This document shows positions 50,740 through 63,219 of a stretch of DNA of 64,000 nt, piece after piece. This stretch comes from Brachypodius melanocephalos (taxonomy: Eukaryota; Chordata; Aves; Passeriformes; Pycnonotidae): contig VZSR01000479.1 in NCBI GenBank assembly GCA_013398615.1, forward strand, positions 4,522,152 to 4,586,151, read 5' to 3'. The translations under genes were made by a program, and so were the position numbers. The notes below the pieces were generated by a model. The model worked only from the letters and a program-made list of their open reading frames with translations, ran no database searches and was not told where the DNA came from. Position 1 is the first letter of the stretch. Every line of letters starts with the position of its first letter.

Positions 50740-50900
50740 CTTTAGTCTACTTTGATTTATCTTTGACTGAGAGCTATCCAGAATTGCATAATGAAACATA
50801 ATACTGCCTTACATTTAATATGGCACTTTATCTATAAACTGCAAATGGATCTAAACCTCATTATTATAATCTCTAAAAACATTGAATTTTTAACTTCACA
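50740..50900. other. AT-rich block, possible conserved non-coding element
   Basis: Words such as TTTGATTTATCTTTGAC (TCF/LEF-like CTTTGA), TTGCATAATG (POU/CEBP-like), TTATCTATAAAC and ATTATTATAAT occur in unique sequence. Inference from texture only. Confidence 0.2.
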
Positions 50901-53900
50901 GCATTTTGTAAGAACTTGAGAAATAAGAACTTAATCAGGGCAAAGCTACATTTCTACCATAAGGAATCTTTTGGATCTAAAAAGCTTTTTACGTGGTAGA
51001 AAATCAAATATTCTCCTATTAAATGCAACATGTTCCTTACTATTTTGCTAGGGATGTCTGAAGTCCTCAGAATGATAGGTGCAATAGTCTTATTTCTTTT
51101 TCTAACCCTCACAACTCACCTGTGTATCTGTTTTCTCTTGCATAACCTTCCCAATGCTCATCTCATTTTGCAAGTTAAACCTTGGACAGATGCTGCTTTT
51201 CTTTCTGCACTCCAAGTGCCTTGCAGAAGGCTGGTGCCCTGCACTGCTGACAGCTGTTCCATCTTCTGTCTTTTAATTGCGCAGGCTACTTACAGATCTC
51301 GAGTGAGATAAGGCAGAGTAGCACCCTCTGGAATATCTGCTACCAGAGCTACACCAGCAGCACACCACAACCACAGGAATTTCTGCTGTTTGCAGTGACC
51401 CCATTGCACGAGGACCTGGCCACCCAGGAGCACTGAGTGCACACTGTCCCCTCAGCACAACTCCTGGCGTTGCAAGCAGAGGCACGACAGAAAAATCTCA
51501 TATTGAGCACATCCAGCCCATGTATCCTCAAGGATTTAGAACAGGTAAGGGTTGTGAGAGGAGTGTCTAAGTGGGGAGGGTCAGTGAGAATGACAGGGGC
51601 AGGTGACCTTGGGTATTTTCTCAAGGTTCATGTCATTCTGACATGGAATGAGCCCCCAATGTATGTTACAAAACACCAAACCCTTCAGCACAGACCTTCA
51701 GCCTCCCCTTTTAGAGCATGACACAGATCACTCTTCCACTTCAGCCCTGAGATAACAGAACTTGCTGGGGGTGTGTGCTGGCACATGGTGCATCACACCC
51801 AGCTTCTCCCTACATCCACCCCTTGGGAAGGCTTCCCACAGCCCCCCACCCTACAGCAACACAGCTCTTCAAAGCTGGTCCCTTTAGACCAGGCTATTCT
51901 CTAGCTGATCCCAAGGATCAGAAGTCATCTTGAAAAGTGTTTACATTGACAGAGTGCTCCACAAACAAAACCTAACCAACATTCCATGCAATCTGAAAGG
52001 CTACTTTCATAAAAATTGTGATAGCACAGTGGCTTTCCATGTTACAAGATTTTACATAAGGAAGAAGCAGGGTTTGCATTAATCTGCTGGTTCTGGTGTC
52101 ACAGAGGAAAGGTAAATTGTCTGTGTTCAAGGGGTAATCTTGATAATAAGTGTTGGTGAACTGGTTAATGCATTGAGACAAAGAAAGAAACAAATGAGTT
52201 TGCAACCTCCTGCCTGATCAGAAGCTGTTAACATCTGCTGGAGTTGTTCAAGTTGGGAAAGCACTGAACCAGTGCAACATTTAAGCAGCAGAGCTCTCAC
52301 CCCACAGCAGGAAATTCTTGTGCTTTCAGCACTGGAGAGACCTGTTGACTTTACTCTGCAAGTTGCCTGTGCTTACAAGCACTTTATTAAGAGACTTGCT
52401 TTATTCCCTCCCCTGCTTTTTAGGTTTTGGCTATTAAAGTGCTGTGTGATTTTTTCTAGTCCAGAGATGCAATTGGGAATAATCAGCTCCAGACTGTGGC
52501 AGTGAACCTGTGGCACACAACACTCGGGAGTGCTCCAGAACATGCTCAGCTTGAAATGAGGCAGAAAGACCAGGAAAGGCACAGACCAGAGAGCCTGGGA
52601 GGCTCCTCCTAACTCACAGGGGTCTTGGGGTGCCCACCCCTCAAACCCCTTGGGATCAGAGACCCTGCAGGTTTCATACCCTCTCCCTTGCCACCCCAGG
52701 GTTCACAGGGGGTCACAGATCAATCTTTGGGTAAGACAGAGGAAAGCCAAGGATTCTTTTTCAGAGGGATTATCACTCTCTTGTATTTCATAATAGATTA
52801 TTCCCAGGATGTAGATTTTACCATGATCTACAGAGCGCAGGAAACTCTTCCCATTCTCCAGTTCTTCCTTTTCCAGAGGCAGGTTGCTCCTACAGCCACG
52901 TGCCTCTGACCTTGGCATCCAGCAAAGATTTTATTTGTTTTCCATGGAGCTCCACCTCTCCCACATCCCCTGCCAGTTCCTTCCTTAGAGCCTCATGAAG
53001 GAGTCAAAATTTGACATTTTTTTCTGGATCTGTGTTCCCTAGAACCTTACCCATGATATATCACTGCTAATCAAGCTGCTGCCTGCCTCCTATGGCTCTT
53101 CTGAGAAGTTATTACTCTTCTCATTCATCAGCAATTCGAGTTAATTCAGGCAATCTTCCTGATCCATGGCCTTGCACACTCAATTGCGATATTTCATGGA
53201 TATGATATTTTGCTATAATAATAGTTTCACCCTTTGAAGATTCAGATAAAGGACACCAAGACATTTTCAGTAATTAGTGCTACAGTGAGATTCAATATTT
53301 CCTCTCTGTGGCTGGGAAGAGGAGAGCTGCTCCAGCAACGTCATCTTTGACACATGGTGATTGAAGGGACACGTGGAGGGAAACAAATCAGAATTTCTGA
53401 GTTGTCTTTTTTCCAGGTGTTTTGAACTTGAGCTATAAATATGTTGACTCTTTTGTTTTCCAGAAATATTGTCTTGTGATGAAGGCAGAGCTGGGAAGAT
53501 TTTGGGAAGAGGAATCTAATCCAACTTTCAGTGCTGACTGAGGAAGGCCAACTCACCCCACAACACCATTGATTGCTCTATGGGTAGGGTGGGAAGGGAG
53601 GAGAGAAACCTGCTTTTTTCCTACTGGGAAAAAAAAAGTAAAATAAAAAAAAAAAGTAGAACTCAAGCACTTTTGTTGCTGAAATATTTTTAAAGAAACC
53701 AAAAAGTTCTATTTTTTCAGAAGATGTGTACTGTAGTCTAACATTTGGATTAAAATGCATTTAGGAAGAAAAGTACCTAATATTCAATTACATTTTAAAG
53801 AAGTTAATGGAAGGAAGAGTAGTCTCAGGAAAAGAGAAAGTCTCCAAATGTACAGTCCCCAAATTTACTGTGATACAAAACTTTCTGCTGCCAACAGTAA

Positions 53901-55432
53901 CACAGAACCCCAAATGTTTAAGTCCTATGGAAATTTCAACAAACTACAAAACTGAATTCGGAAAAAAAAAACCCACCGAGATGTTTTCAAGAGCAGGTAG
54001 GTGACTCGAGAGTTGGGTCTTTTGATAAGCGTGTATTCATTTGAATTTTTTAAAAAAATTGTAACATAGCAAAAGTCAAGAAATACCTGAGTTTCTGAAA
54101 ACCATACAATCCTAATGAGCAGCCACTAATGGGATGCCTTCAGGAAACCCTGATCTTCACCATTTTGATCTAACATCTTGGAGTTTAAATACACATTGGA
54201 GACTAAGGAATGAAGTTATACAGTCATTCTGAAAATTATTCACGTGGGAATTAGAAGGAGAGGTCATATTTGGGCAAAAACTCAATTAACCACGCTAACA
54301 GATAAGAGGAGAATAATTGGGAAGAACCAGAGATTAATTACACAGCCATTTCTCCAGTTTCCTGCCCTCTGCCCACTCCCAGTATATACTGCTTCCTCAA
54401 ATATCATCCGTTTGCTCAGCAGGGCTGGAGGAAGCGAGAGAGGCCAATGAAAACAGATTTATATCTGAGCCAGCAAATAAACCAGACTCTGGAAATGCAC
54501 TGGAACTGCAAGAACTTGCCCCAGCTCAACTGTTCACAGACTCTGGCTCTGTTACAAGAGCGGTGCTGATGGAGGCACTGCAGGAAATCACCTCCCAGAT
54601 CCCCGTGCCAAGCATTACTTTGGTAAATTACAAAAGGACACAGCGGCTAATAGGATCAGGACCTGGAGTACAATAGAAGAAGAGAAAGGACAAATGAGTG
54701 ATGTCTAATATAAAGTGCAGTTTTGTTTGCTCTTCACCACCTGAAGGCAGTAGCTGCCTCACAATATTGCCTGCATTTATAAGGTCACAGGGTTCTCTCC
54801 TAACACGGTTACAGGACTGCAATCGCCATTAATTTCAATAGAAGTTTCAAACATGCAGCACCAGCAAAATAAGGTCTTAAAATTCCATCTGTCCTGCAAG
54901 ATATTTGTTGTTCTAGAGGGTGAAATCTACTGCATCAAGCAGTTATTTTTAAAAGGCAAGGCAAGATAAAGAGATTCTGCTTTACCCAGCAAAGCAGGCA
55001 GAATCGCAGGCTTCCCTATAGCAGTTTAGGATTTAGAGGGAGTGTTACACCTCTGATTTCTGCTGAAGTGAACTCACCTGACCTAAAGTCACTACATTTT
55101 CCACCACTCCCTATGGACAACTATTCAGAACAGCTCAATTCCAAGTGTCATTGTCCAGGGATAGACTCTGCCTGTCGCATCCCAGTGATGCCAAATGCTA
55201 AAGGTGAAGGATCAGGTGGTCTATGACCCTTGCACAATGTCCTGTTTAACTGGAAACCATGTCATCAGGAGGGCTTCCAGAAACAGTTTTTGCCCTAATA
55301 ACAAGAAGCACTTCTGACCACTTGGAATCTTCAGGCCCATGGCCGTATCCTCTCCCTTCATCTGCAGAACAAAATACAGATAAATGTTTTATGCTTCTGA
55401 TTTGTGTACTGGATAAGTAATTAAGTATTTAA
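50901..55432. other. Unique non-coding sequence
   Basis: No gene, RNA or known repeat across about 4.5 kb. An A-rich tract lies at 53628-53656. Frames 51437-51721 and 52625-52909 (94 codons each) have no domain. Confidence 0.5.
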
Positions 55433-55455
55433 TTGGACCATAAAACATGGTCCAA
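55433..55455. repeat. Perfect hairpin, 9-bp stem and 5-base loop
   Basis: TTGGACCAT (55433-55441) and ATGGTCCAA (55447-55455) flank AAAAC. A partial third copy, AGACCATAATG, lies about 12 bases further on. No known RNA family matches and the flanks do not extend the stem, so it is not a microRNA precursor. Confidence 0.88.
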
Positions 55456-56982
55456 AGGAAAGCTAGACCATAATGCACTAGCTCTTAATTATGTTATTTG
55501 GGCCTATTAGCATATTTTACAAGTTTTAGTTTCTGTCTCAGAGAAAATGTCTTTGTTACTGTAAACCATTCAATCTGTTACTTTCCATCCACACTAACAC
55601 TACTTTGCTTTTTTTGGTAGTTTGCATAAAACCCCAAAATATCAAGCTTTTGTTTGAGACAAATTGACTGGTGCAACAGTTGACCCTAAATTTATACCAT
55701 TTCCCTGGGGTACTCACATGTTTTCTGTGTGCTCTTTCAACAGCTGCCAACACTTGGCCACAAAAAAATTAAAAATGTCTTTGTGTTTTCAGTCTAGAGC
55801 AGCAGTTAAACCAAACCAAGGGTCTGATCTTTTATTGTAATGAACCATTTCTTTCCTTGAAGCACTTATGTGTGTTCCTGGCAGCAGAAGAGAGAAGGAA
55901 AGGGGAGTCTGAAAGTGTAGGGGTTTTGTCACAGATTTCAGTGATACCCCATGCCTGCTTTCCAACCTCAAAAAGGATCCAGCAGCACAACTCAGAGAAC
56001 AGAGCACAGCACCTGGCATGCATGGAGAGCTGTGAATGCCATCTTCATTTTCCTGCTCTGAAGCATCACAAAAGCACCATAAACCCTTAGAAGATACATG
56101 AGAAGGCACTGGAAGGAGCAAAGATGCTGATAAAAGGGGCTGGAAAAAAAAAAAAAAACAAACCAAAACCAAAAAGCTCTTTGTCCTGCTGAGGAAGCTT
56201 TGTGGACCACCTTCCTCCAACATCTTACATGCTCAGGAAGACTTAGAGCCAGGCATGGGCACATATGATCTCATGATGCAGCATCATCAGACAAAAATGA
56301 AGTAAATAAAGTAAATTAAATGCATCTATTAGTAATAAAAATGAACTAGGTCATGACTACCTACAAATAGCAAGATACTGCTGGCAGTACTGAAACTGGA
56401 GCTGCTGTCAAAAGTGACACCCAGGAAGATTTGGAGACCTCAGCTTCAGAGGCAAGAAAAAGGGGCTGCTGCATGTTGTCTGCCCAAGCTCAACCCAGAA
56501 CAGCTGCAGCATTTGCTCTCCAAGCATAGCTCATAGTGGCATTACTGTGATATTTGAGGTTAGGGTGACATTCAGAATCATCACTCAACAAGCATTTTGT
56601 CCTAGAAAGCTCACTTTCTTTTCCTATTTTCTTTCTTTTCGTCACAAAATAACATTGCAGTGGAAGCCACAGCTAACTTGGCCACAAGATACACAACAGC
56701 ACATTTAATTGCTGACAAAAGAAGAGAAATTAGTTTATTTCCTGCCACATCTCCAAATGGGCTCTCGCTCAGACACTGCAGTGAGCAATAACAGTAAATG
56801 GAATAAACCACCTCTGTGGCAGGTTAACTTTGTCCATATTAAGGGTTTCATCTACCCTGCTGCAGCTTTAGTGGTACAATGTCCAGGTACAACCCAAGCC
56901 CTTCTACACATCACACTGCTGTCCCAATGTGTAGCAAATCTTGCTTTAATCTATAAACACAAGTATCAAATCCAATGGTGTT
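55456..56982. other. Unique non-coding sequence
   Basis: Contains an A-rich tract at 56144-56175. The 144-codon minus frame 55789-56223 owes its Phe run to that tract and is not supported as coding. Confidence 0.55.
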
Positions 56983-57080
56983 GAGGCTGCACAAACCTTG
57001 GCACAGATTGCAGGGGGTTGGGAACTGGGTGATCTTTAAGGTCCCTTCCAACCCAAAACATTCTAGAATTCCACAATTCT
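56983..57080 (+). mobile_element. CR1 LINE 3'-end fragment with internal deletion
   Basis: Sense CR1 in which the upstream block GGCACAGATTGC (57000-57011) is joined directly to AGGGGGTTGGGAAC (57012-57025), then GGTGATCTTTAAGGTCCCTTC and CCATTCT-type tail with CACAATTCT at the end. In the other copies these two blocks are separated by more than 100 bp, so this copy has lost its middle part. 5'-truncated and non-functional. Confidence 0.88.
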
Positions 57081-58009
57081 CTTGTATGAAATGAGTACAA
57101 AGTGCCAGAAGGGCCAACAGTAGCAGCTCCTGGCTCCCACAGCTGCAGCATCCTTGGGGACATCCAGCTTATCTCAAGGCAATCACATCCTCAGCTGAGC
57201 AATCATACTTTTACTCCTCAATGGAAGTAGATAAACCCCCCAACACATCCTAAAATCGATGGATTTACTACTGACAGTTGTGACTAACACAGCTGAATCA
57301 ATCTGGGATCCTGTATTTGGGGAGTGGATAGGAAATCTCCCAGCAGAGGGTCACACAAAGAGCGCCTGTGCTGCCCTTTATTCCCAGCTTGCTCCTCACA
57401 AGTCAGCAGCCATCAATACTGAAGTTGAAAGCAGAACCAGCTGGAAGAGAGATGATGCAGTGCACTGGGAAATCCCAGCCCAGCCAAAGCAAACCCCAGG
57501 CAAAGGTTTTGTTATTGCCAGTGGGGTGTTACCAAGGCTGTCAAAGACAATGAAAACACAAAATTCAAATAGACTGCCTCTTTCCCCACAGACATGAAAA
57601 TCACTCCAGTTCCATTATTAATGCACTTGGGCTCATTTGTCAGGAATTTCAGAGAAATGAGTTCAAAACCAAGAAAACCTCCAACATTTTTATGATAATG
57701 CTGATAAAGTCTGTGGGATAGATTAGGCTCCACACTGTGCTCCTTTCCCAGAAAATCCCTCCCCACCATTTTAGATTATTTTAAATCAAAATGAGGAGAA
57801 AAATGAGCTGTTTAAAGCATCAGCAAAGGCCTACTAGTAGGTCTTTATCCACAATTTATGCCAATTTTATATTTTGTTTCATATGAAAATGTAATGCCTT
57901 TGGCCCTCCAACTCTGCTACTGCTGCTTTTTACAGTTTTACCCATTCAGACAATCTCTTATTTACCATTTTCTTTTTTGTTTTCTATTCAAGAAAAATGT
58001 GTTCTTTTA
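57081..58009. other. Unique non-coding sequence
   Basis: No gene is supported. The frame 57259-57597 (112 codons) lacks a domain. Confidence 0.5.
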
Positions 58010-58240
58010 TCAGTTATTTATTTAGGATTTCAGTAAATTGATTTTTCCCTTTTATGTGCACTGCACAGCTAAAACATGCAAACAGATGAATCCCATTCTG
58101 CTCGTTTGATTCTCTCTCTCCGCTCGTCTGAGCTTCCAAATTCTCTTTCTGCACCTCCCAATGCCCTGTGCCATGTGACACCAGTTTAATCTTTTAAGTG
58201 CCATTCTAATTGCAAAAATCTGCAGCAATGAAGAATGTGG
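58010..58240. other. Possible conserved non-coding element
   Basis: Unique sequence with AAATTGATTTT, CATGCAAACAG (octamer-like), GAATCCC, TTTAATCTTTTAAGTG and CTAATTGCAAAAATC words. The texture resembles conserved enhancers. No open frame. Inference only. Confidence 0.2.
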
Positions 58241-60840
58241 ATGAAGTTGCACCTGCACACAACGGTGCCAACATCACGATTCTCCCAGCTCAGAGGACTC
58301 AAACAGCCCCACACAGCCCATGTCCTCACCAACTTGCCCAGTCCAGGTCACCCACCTGAATCTGAACCTGCCTCAAAAGCTGAAAGGTCAAAAAGCGGAG
58401 AAGTCAGAAATCTGAGAGGTAGTATTCTCCCTGAGTCCCACAAAACCTGCTCTTTGTTTGCCTGCAGGAGAACGACAAACTGCTATTTTTCAGACTTTTC
58501 CCCCATCCATTAGGATGCAAGCACATATGTGCTCATCTCTCTGCTCTCGTCTCCCCGAGCCTGGCACGTACCCAGGGGACCAGGAGGAGAGACTCACACA
58601 GCCTGCTGGAGGGGAGGAAAGAAGAGCACCAAGGAAACTGTGCAATAAATCCACACCTGTCAGGGAGAGGGTGCCCACAGCAACAAACCACACAGCAGCA
58701 GACTGTTTCTGTCAGTTTTACAAAACTTGCCCCAAAGTGATAGAAAATGAGATGGAGATGGGCGAATTACAAAGCAAAAACAGGAATGCAAATGTCCTGA
58801 CACCGTTCTTCAGTTCTCCTGCAGATTTTCTGCACAGCCTCAGGAGAGCTTGAGGAAAGGGCTGTTGCTTTATTTTCCTTTTATCAACAACTACACTGGG
58901 TCAAGTAGAGAAGTCTCCACGACTCACAGTCTTACTGGAGGCACCAGAGACACAAGGGAAGGTGACAGGAGCCCAAGCCAAAAGGCTTTTTGATCTAATT
59001 CATCATCACCAGGTTGAAGAGCAAAACCAAATGCACACACTGCACCTGCAGAGGTGGCCTTCATAAGGCCCAGCTCTGCCCTACAGCTCAGGGTTCACAT
59101 CAATGCCAATCCCTCGATGGGAGCACCACGTCCTCCTCTGCCAGGAATGCAATTGTGTCTGATGCTTTTGGCAAAGCCACGAAGCCACTGTAAAAATCCC
59201 CTTTGCAATTTTCCCCATTGAAGAGCTTAAGTCTCTTGGTTCTGTTTTAATGGAGTAATTTATCACCCGATTCCTTTTAAAAGTAACTAATATAGATAGA
59301 TTAGATAGTAAGACGTGATGCATAAAGAATAATAGTCCATTATTAATAATAAGTTTCCAATATATTATAATTTTGTGTGATTGATTAGAAAGTCCGTTGT
59401 TTTACTCTAACATCTTTTTAAAGACTTCTCAATATCAGTTCAAGATTAAAAAGTTAAAGGCAGCTTAATCATCAGTTCTAAATGTAACTTGGAAGAGTAT
59501 TGGGTTCAGGAGCACTTGAAATTGTTACCTGGCTTCTTGACCATGAAAGAAGGAGCATTTTATTTCATGCCCCATTTCAGTGTCACTCCGTCCCTATTGC
59601 TCAGTCATTTAAAAAGTCTTTCTCTAAGAACAGATAAAATAATCAGTTTAGGAGTTAAATGAGTAGGACTGATCCAGTTGCTTGTGGAATTACAATTTCT
59701 TCATTACTCTTTAAAGAGCAGCATCTCTCCATTCTCTGTTAACTTCCACAGAGATTCACTGTTTGAATCTGGTTTATAGGTATTTTTAAAGCATACATTT
59801 GATCAGGATACAAGTAGCATTCCTCCTCCAGTACAGAAGTATTTTGAATCAGTGAACTGGTCATGAAACATGTAAAGATGGATTCATTTGCACCAAAATA
59901 CAGTCACCTTGTCCACAACCCAGCTACAGCCCTGAGCCACAGCTTTCCTGGGTCTCTCAGAAAGTTCTTTATTTATCCTACTGCAATAAGTCAGGTAACC
60001 TTTGTGACATATCAGCCCAGGTATTCAGCACATGCTGCACATCCGTGTGAAGAACCTTGTAGCAATTTCTGCTTCCAGACACAGAATTTATGAACAAATT
60101 CAGCCCTGCCATTGTTCTAATGACCTTGATTAAACCTGAGGGAAATTGACTCTTCTGGCAAAACTAAGCATGTATTACAAGAAATACTTTTTAACCTCTA
60201 TTCTAATTCTGGCACTTTTAAATTTCAGTCTGAAAACCACCCCCAGTCTCTTTCATGAATGATAATTCAGTGGAATAACACTGCAAAAACAGCCTTGCAC
60301 CTGGACATGATTATCTCTCTGAAAAGGATGTTTTCAACCAACAACTTTCAATAAAAATCACAGAGCAGTCAGGAATTTAAGGAGAGAAACCTTGGATAAG
60401 GGTTTTATATGATAAGCAGGAGCAGTGTGACTGCAAACACCTCCTTCTCTCCTGGATGTGGAACCCTGTTGAGGTGAACTGCACCTCTCCTGTGCTGCCA
60501 AGAAGGGTCACCAACCAAAACACCAACAGGAAAATCTCTCTGTTCTCTGCCCTGCTCTGCAGCAGCAGGGAACAGACCTTCCCAAGTGCCTGCACATGCA
60601 CACACAGACTACCCAGGGCAATGGCAGAAAATGAGTTCATGTTTCAAACAATGAAATTAATACACTGGCAATAGAATATGCAATTTCCTTGTTTATTGCC
60701 TTTCAAGTCAATGCCATTGCCAGAGGTTGTCATTGCACCAACAGGCAGAAAATTAATTTGACATAGTTTCAAAGCAGCACACTATAAAATCCCACGGACC
60801 TCTCAGCTCTGCTGTTGTATCCCAGAAAAGGATGAGCCCT
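58241..60840. other. Unique non-coding sequence
   Basis: No gene, RNA or repeat family recognised. The frame 58458-58853 (131 codons) is open on plus with no domain. The part 59280-59420 is very AT-rich. Confidence 0.5.
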
Positions 60841-61045
60841 TTCCTTTCCTTTCCTTTCCTTTCCTTTCCTTTCCTTTCCTTTCCTTTCCTTTCCTTTCCT
60901 TTCCTTTCCTTTCCTTTCCTTTCCTTTCCTTTCCTTTCCTTTCCTTTCCTTTCCTTTCCTTTCCTTTCCTTTCCTTTCCTTTCCTTTCCTTTCCTTTCCT
61001 TTCCTTTCCTTTCCTTTCCTTTCCTTTCCTTTCCTTTCCTTTCCT
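60841..61045. repeat. (TTCCT)41 microsatellite
   Basis: Forty-one uninterrupted copies of the pyrimidine pentamer TTCCT, 205 bp. The complementary strand is pure purine (AGGAA). A few matching bases (CCCT) precede it. Because the unit length is five, all six frames avoid stop codons, which produces artificial 100-136 codon frames rich in Lys/Glu/Gly/Arg on the minus strand and Phe/Leu/Ser/Pro on plus. Homopurine-homopyrimidine mirror-like tracts of this length can adopt triplex structures. Confidence 0.99.
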
Positions 61046-61105
61046 GTCCTGTCCTGTCCTGTCCTGTCCTGTCCTGTCCTGTCCTGTCCTGTCCTGTCCT
61101 GTCCT
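61046..61105. repeat. (GTCCT)12 microsatellite
   Basis: Twelve uninterrupted copies of GTCCT, 60 bp, following the TTCCT array with no break in phase. The unit differs from TTCCT by one T-to-G change and the array then ends in TTCCCATCC. It breaks the homopyrimidine character of the tract. Confidence 0.99.
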
Positions 61106-61541
61106 TTCCCATCCTCTCTCTTGCAGCAGCACTTTTCCCCTGACACTCAAGAAACAGGGACCAAGTAGACCTGTGGCAAACAGGTTTTCAGGCAGAAAAA
61201 TCCAGAAGTGCAAAAAAAAAAAAAATTCATCTTGATGATGTGCCAGATTTCTCTTCTGTCAAAGAACAAACAAAAATGTGGTTTCCAGTCAGAATGTCTC
61301 TTTTAGTTCTTCTCATTTAAAAGAAAAATCTATATTAAGGTTACTCTCAAATCATACCTTTGGAGCTAGAGAAACCCTTTGTTTTGGAAATGTCAAAATG
61401 GGATATACATTATTATGATGAAACTTTTATTCTAAATTATACATTAAAAATTTCCATACTCTCCACTTCGGCTTTAAATCATAATTTCATCCAAGACTAA
61501 CTTCTATCTGGAACAGCAGAGTATACAACCTGTCTGCACAC
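61106..61541. other. Unique non-coding sequence with A14
   Basis: An A14 run lies at 61212-61225. Nothing else seen. Confidence 0.6.
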
Positions 61542-61787
61542 TTAGATCATCATCACAGCATCTCTTTCAATATTAACACCCGTTTCAATCAGCTCAAAAA
61601 TGCTCTCATTAGCAACAAAAAAATCCAAAATATCACTCAGCTGCTGCATAAGCTCCATGTCCTCCTGCAGTGCCCATTCTGGGCACCCACCAGCAGCTGT
61701 TAGAGGAAGGGCACAGCTGGACAAGACAGCTGTGTCTGAAATCAATGGCCAGACAAAGAAGAGTCCTCTCTTTTCTGATAAGTGCAC
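61542..61787 (-). other. Weak terminal-exon candidate (minus strand)
   Basis: The frame ends at a TAA at 61544-61542. Its last 45 codons are acidic and amphipathic (Glu, Asp, Leu, Ile, Phe, Val), unlike the chance frames of the window. A good acceptor-like CCCTTCCTCTAACAG with a pyrimidine tract ends at 61697, which would give a final exon of about 50 residues. No family is recognised and no polyadenylation signal was identified close by. It may be a chance frame. If real, the gene lies at higher coordinates. Confidence 0.15.
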
Positions 61788-63219
61788 AGATTATATTTCC
61801 ACCATTATCATCAACAGGGAGAAACAAAAAGGAGTGTCTGGACAACAAACTCCTGCTGAGCAGGAGGGGCTTAATCAATAGCCAAGCACAAAATTACCTC
61901 AGCAGGTTTCAGCTCATTTCCATAGAAAATGGAGATTCTGCAGAAGATAAATAAACATAAAAGCAAGTTTCTCCCTGCCAGCCTGGTGGGGAGTGGTCTC
62001 CAGACCACCCTGCATGGGCAGCTCTGCTCAGCACTGCTCCACTGGCAATCCAACATCAAAGCTGCTGTGCTAAAAATAAAGGAAAACAAAAAGGGAAAAC
62101 CAACCAGAGATGAAAGCTTCATTTGGAAGAAAATAGCGTGCAACCTTTCTGGCCCAAATTGAGCAGATTATATCTGGGCTTTATTCTGCTGTCAGGCACA
62201 CGCCTGGCAATTCAGAGCAATTTGGCCAAGCCATTAGTCTTATGCTAAGCAGGGCTTCTCCTCCCACTGCCTTCTCTCAAGTTGTCTTTGTAGATACTGG
62301 CTCAGTCCTGCCTGTGACTTCTTTTCCTAAACCACTGTAGTTTCTGTTTTAACATCATTTCCTTCACATGTGACACAATTCTGTTCAACATTTAATGTTC
62401 TTTTCCTGTCTCTAAAACGAAATAAACAAATTTTTTACAAACTCTGTAATCATTGTTGACAACAGAGATGGAGGAATTTTCCAGAAATAACCAGTGAGTG
62501 AAAATTCCCTTAGGGATGATGAATATCCTGACCTGCCTCTGTTCTCTGTACACAAAGCATTGGCAGCCACCATGAGCAGCAGCGATGCCCATCCTTTGCT
62601 TGCTGCTGTTGCAAACGTTTTGTCCTGGGTCTGCAGACATTCAGACCTCAGGCTTCTCTTCCTTCCCATTTGGATCCTATTCAGAAACAAAAACCTGAAT
62701 TCATCCACATTCAGACCAAAAACTCCATCTTGAACCAAACTTCAAATACAAGTTTTATATGCAAAATTTTTTCCTGCTGGTGATCACGTTCAACATACAT
62801 TTATATCAAACTATTTCTCTTCATTACAAAAACAATAAAATCCCAAACAACAACAAAGGCAAGAGCAGTGGCTCACAGTTTCTTATTAGAAGTTGAGCTT
62901 GGCTATAATTCTATTCATATGAAATCTGATATGAAACCACCTGGGTGTCATGATATTCTTTATATTACAGTAAATTCAATGCATTAAGGATGCAGAAAAA
63001 TCTCATTTGGGACTGCAAAGCAGCCAAGAGTCTTTGCAGATACCCCAGGAGCCAGGAAAACAGTAAATCACAGCAGCTCTCCCAAGTGATGCAGAAGTAA
63101 AATAATCCCATGTACCAGACCAGCATCTGTTTACAGCAGCAGAGAGTGCTTTACAAACCTTAAGAAATGTAAACCTTACAAATCTCTCCTTATACAGATG
63201 GTTTATGGTTACCATTCCT
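61788..63219. other. Unique non-coding sequence
   Basis: No gene, RNA or known repeat recognised. Frames up to 108 codons overlap on both strands. Confidence 0.5.

Noticed and set aside
55789..56223. 144-codon minus-strand frame with a hydrophobic start
   Set aside because: The hydrophobic run is created by a poly-A tract on the plus strand. No domain.
60753..61213. Long Lys/Glu/Gly/Arg-rich frames on minus and Phe/Leu/Ser/Pro-rich on plus
   Set aside because: They are translations of the TTCCT/GTCCT microsatellite, which lacks stops in every frame.
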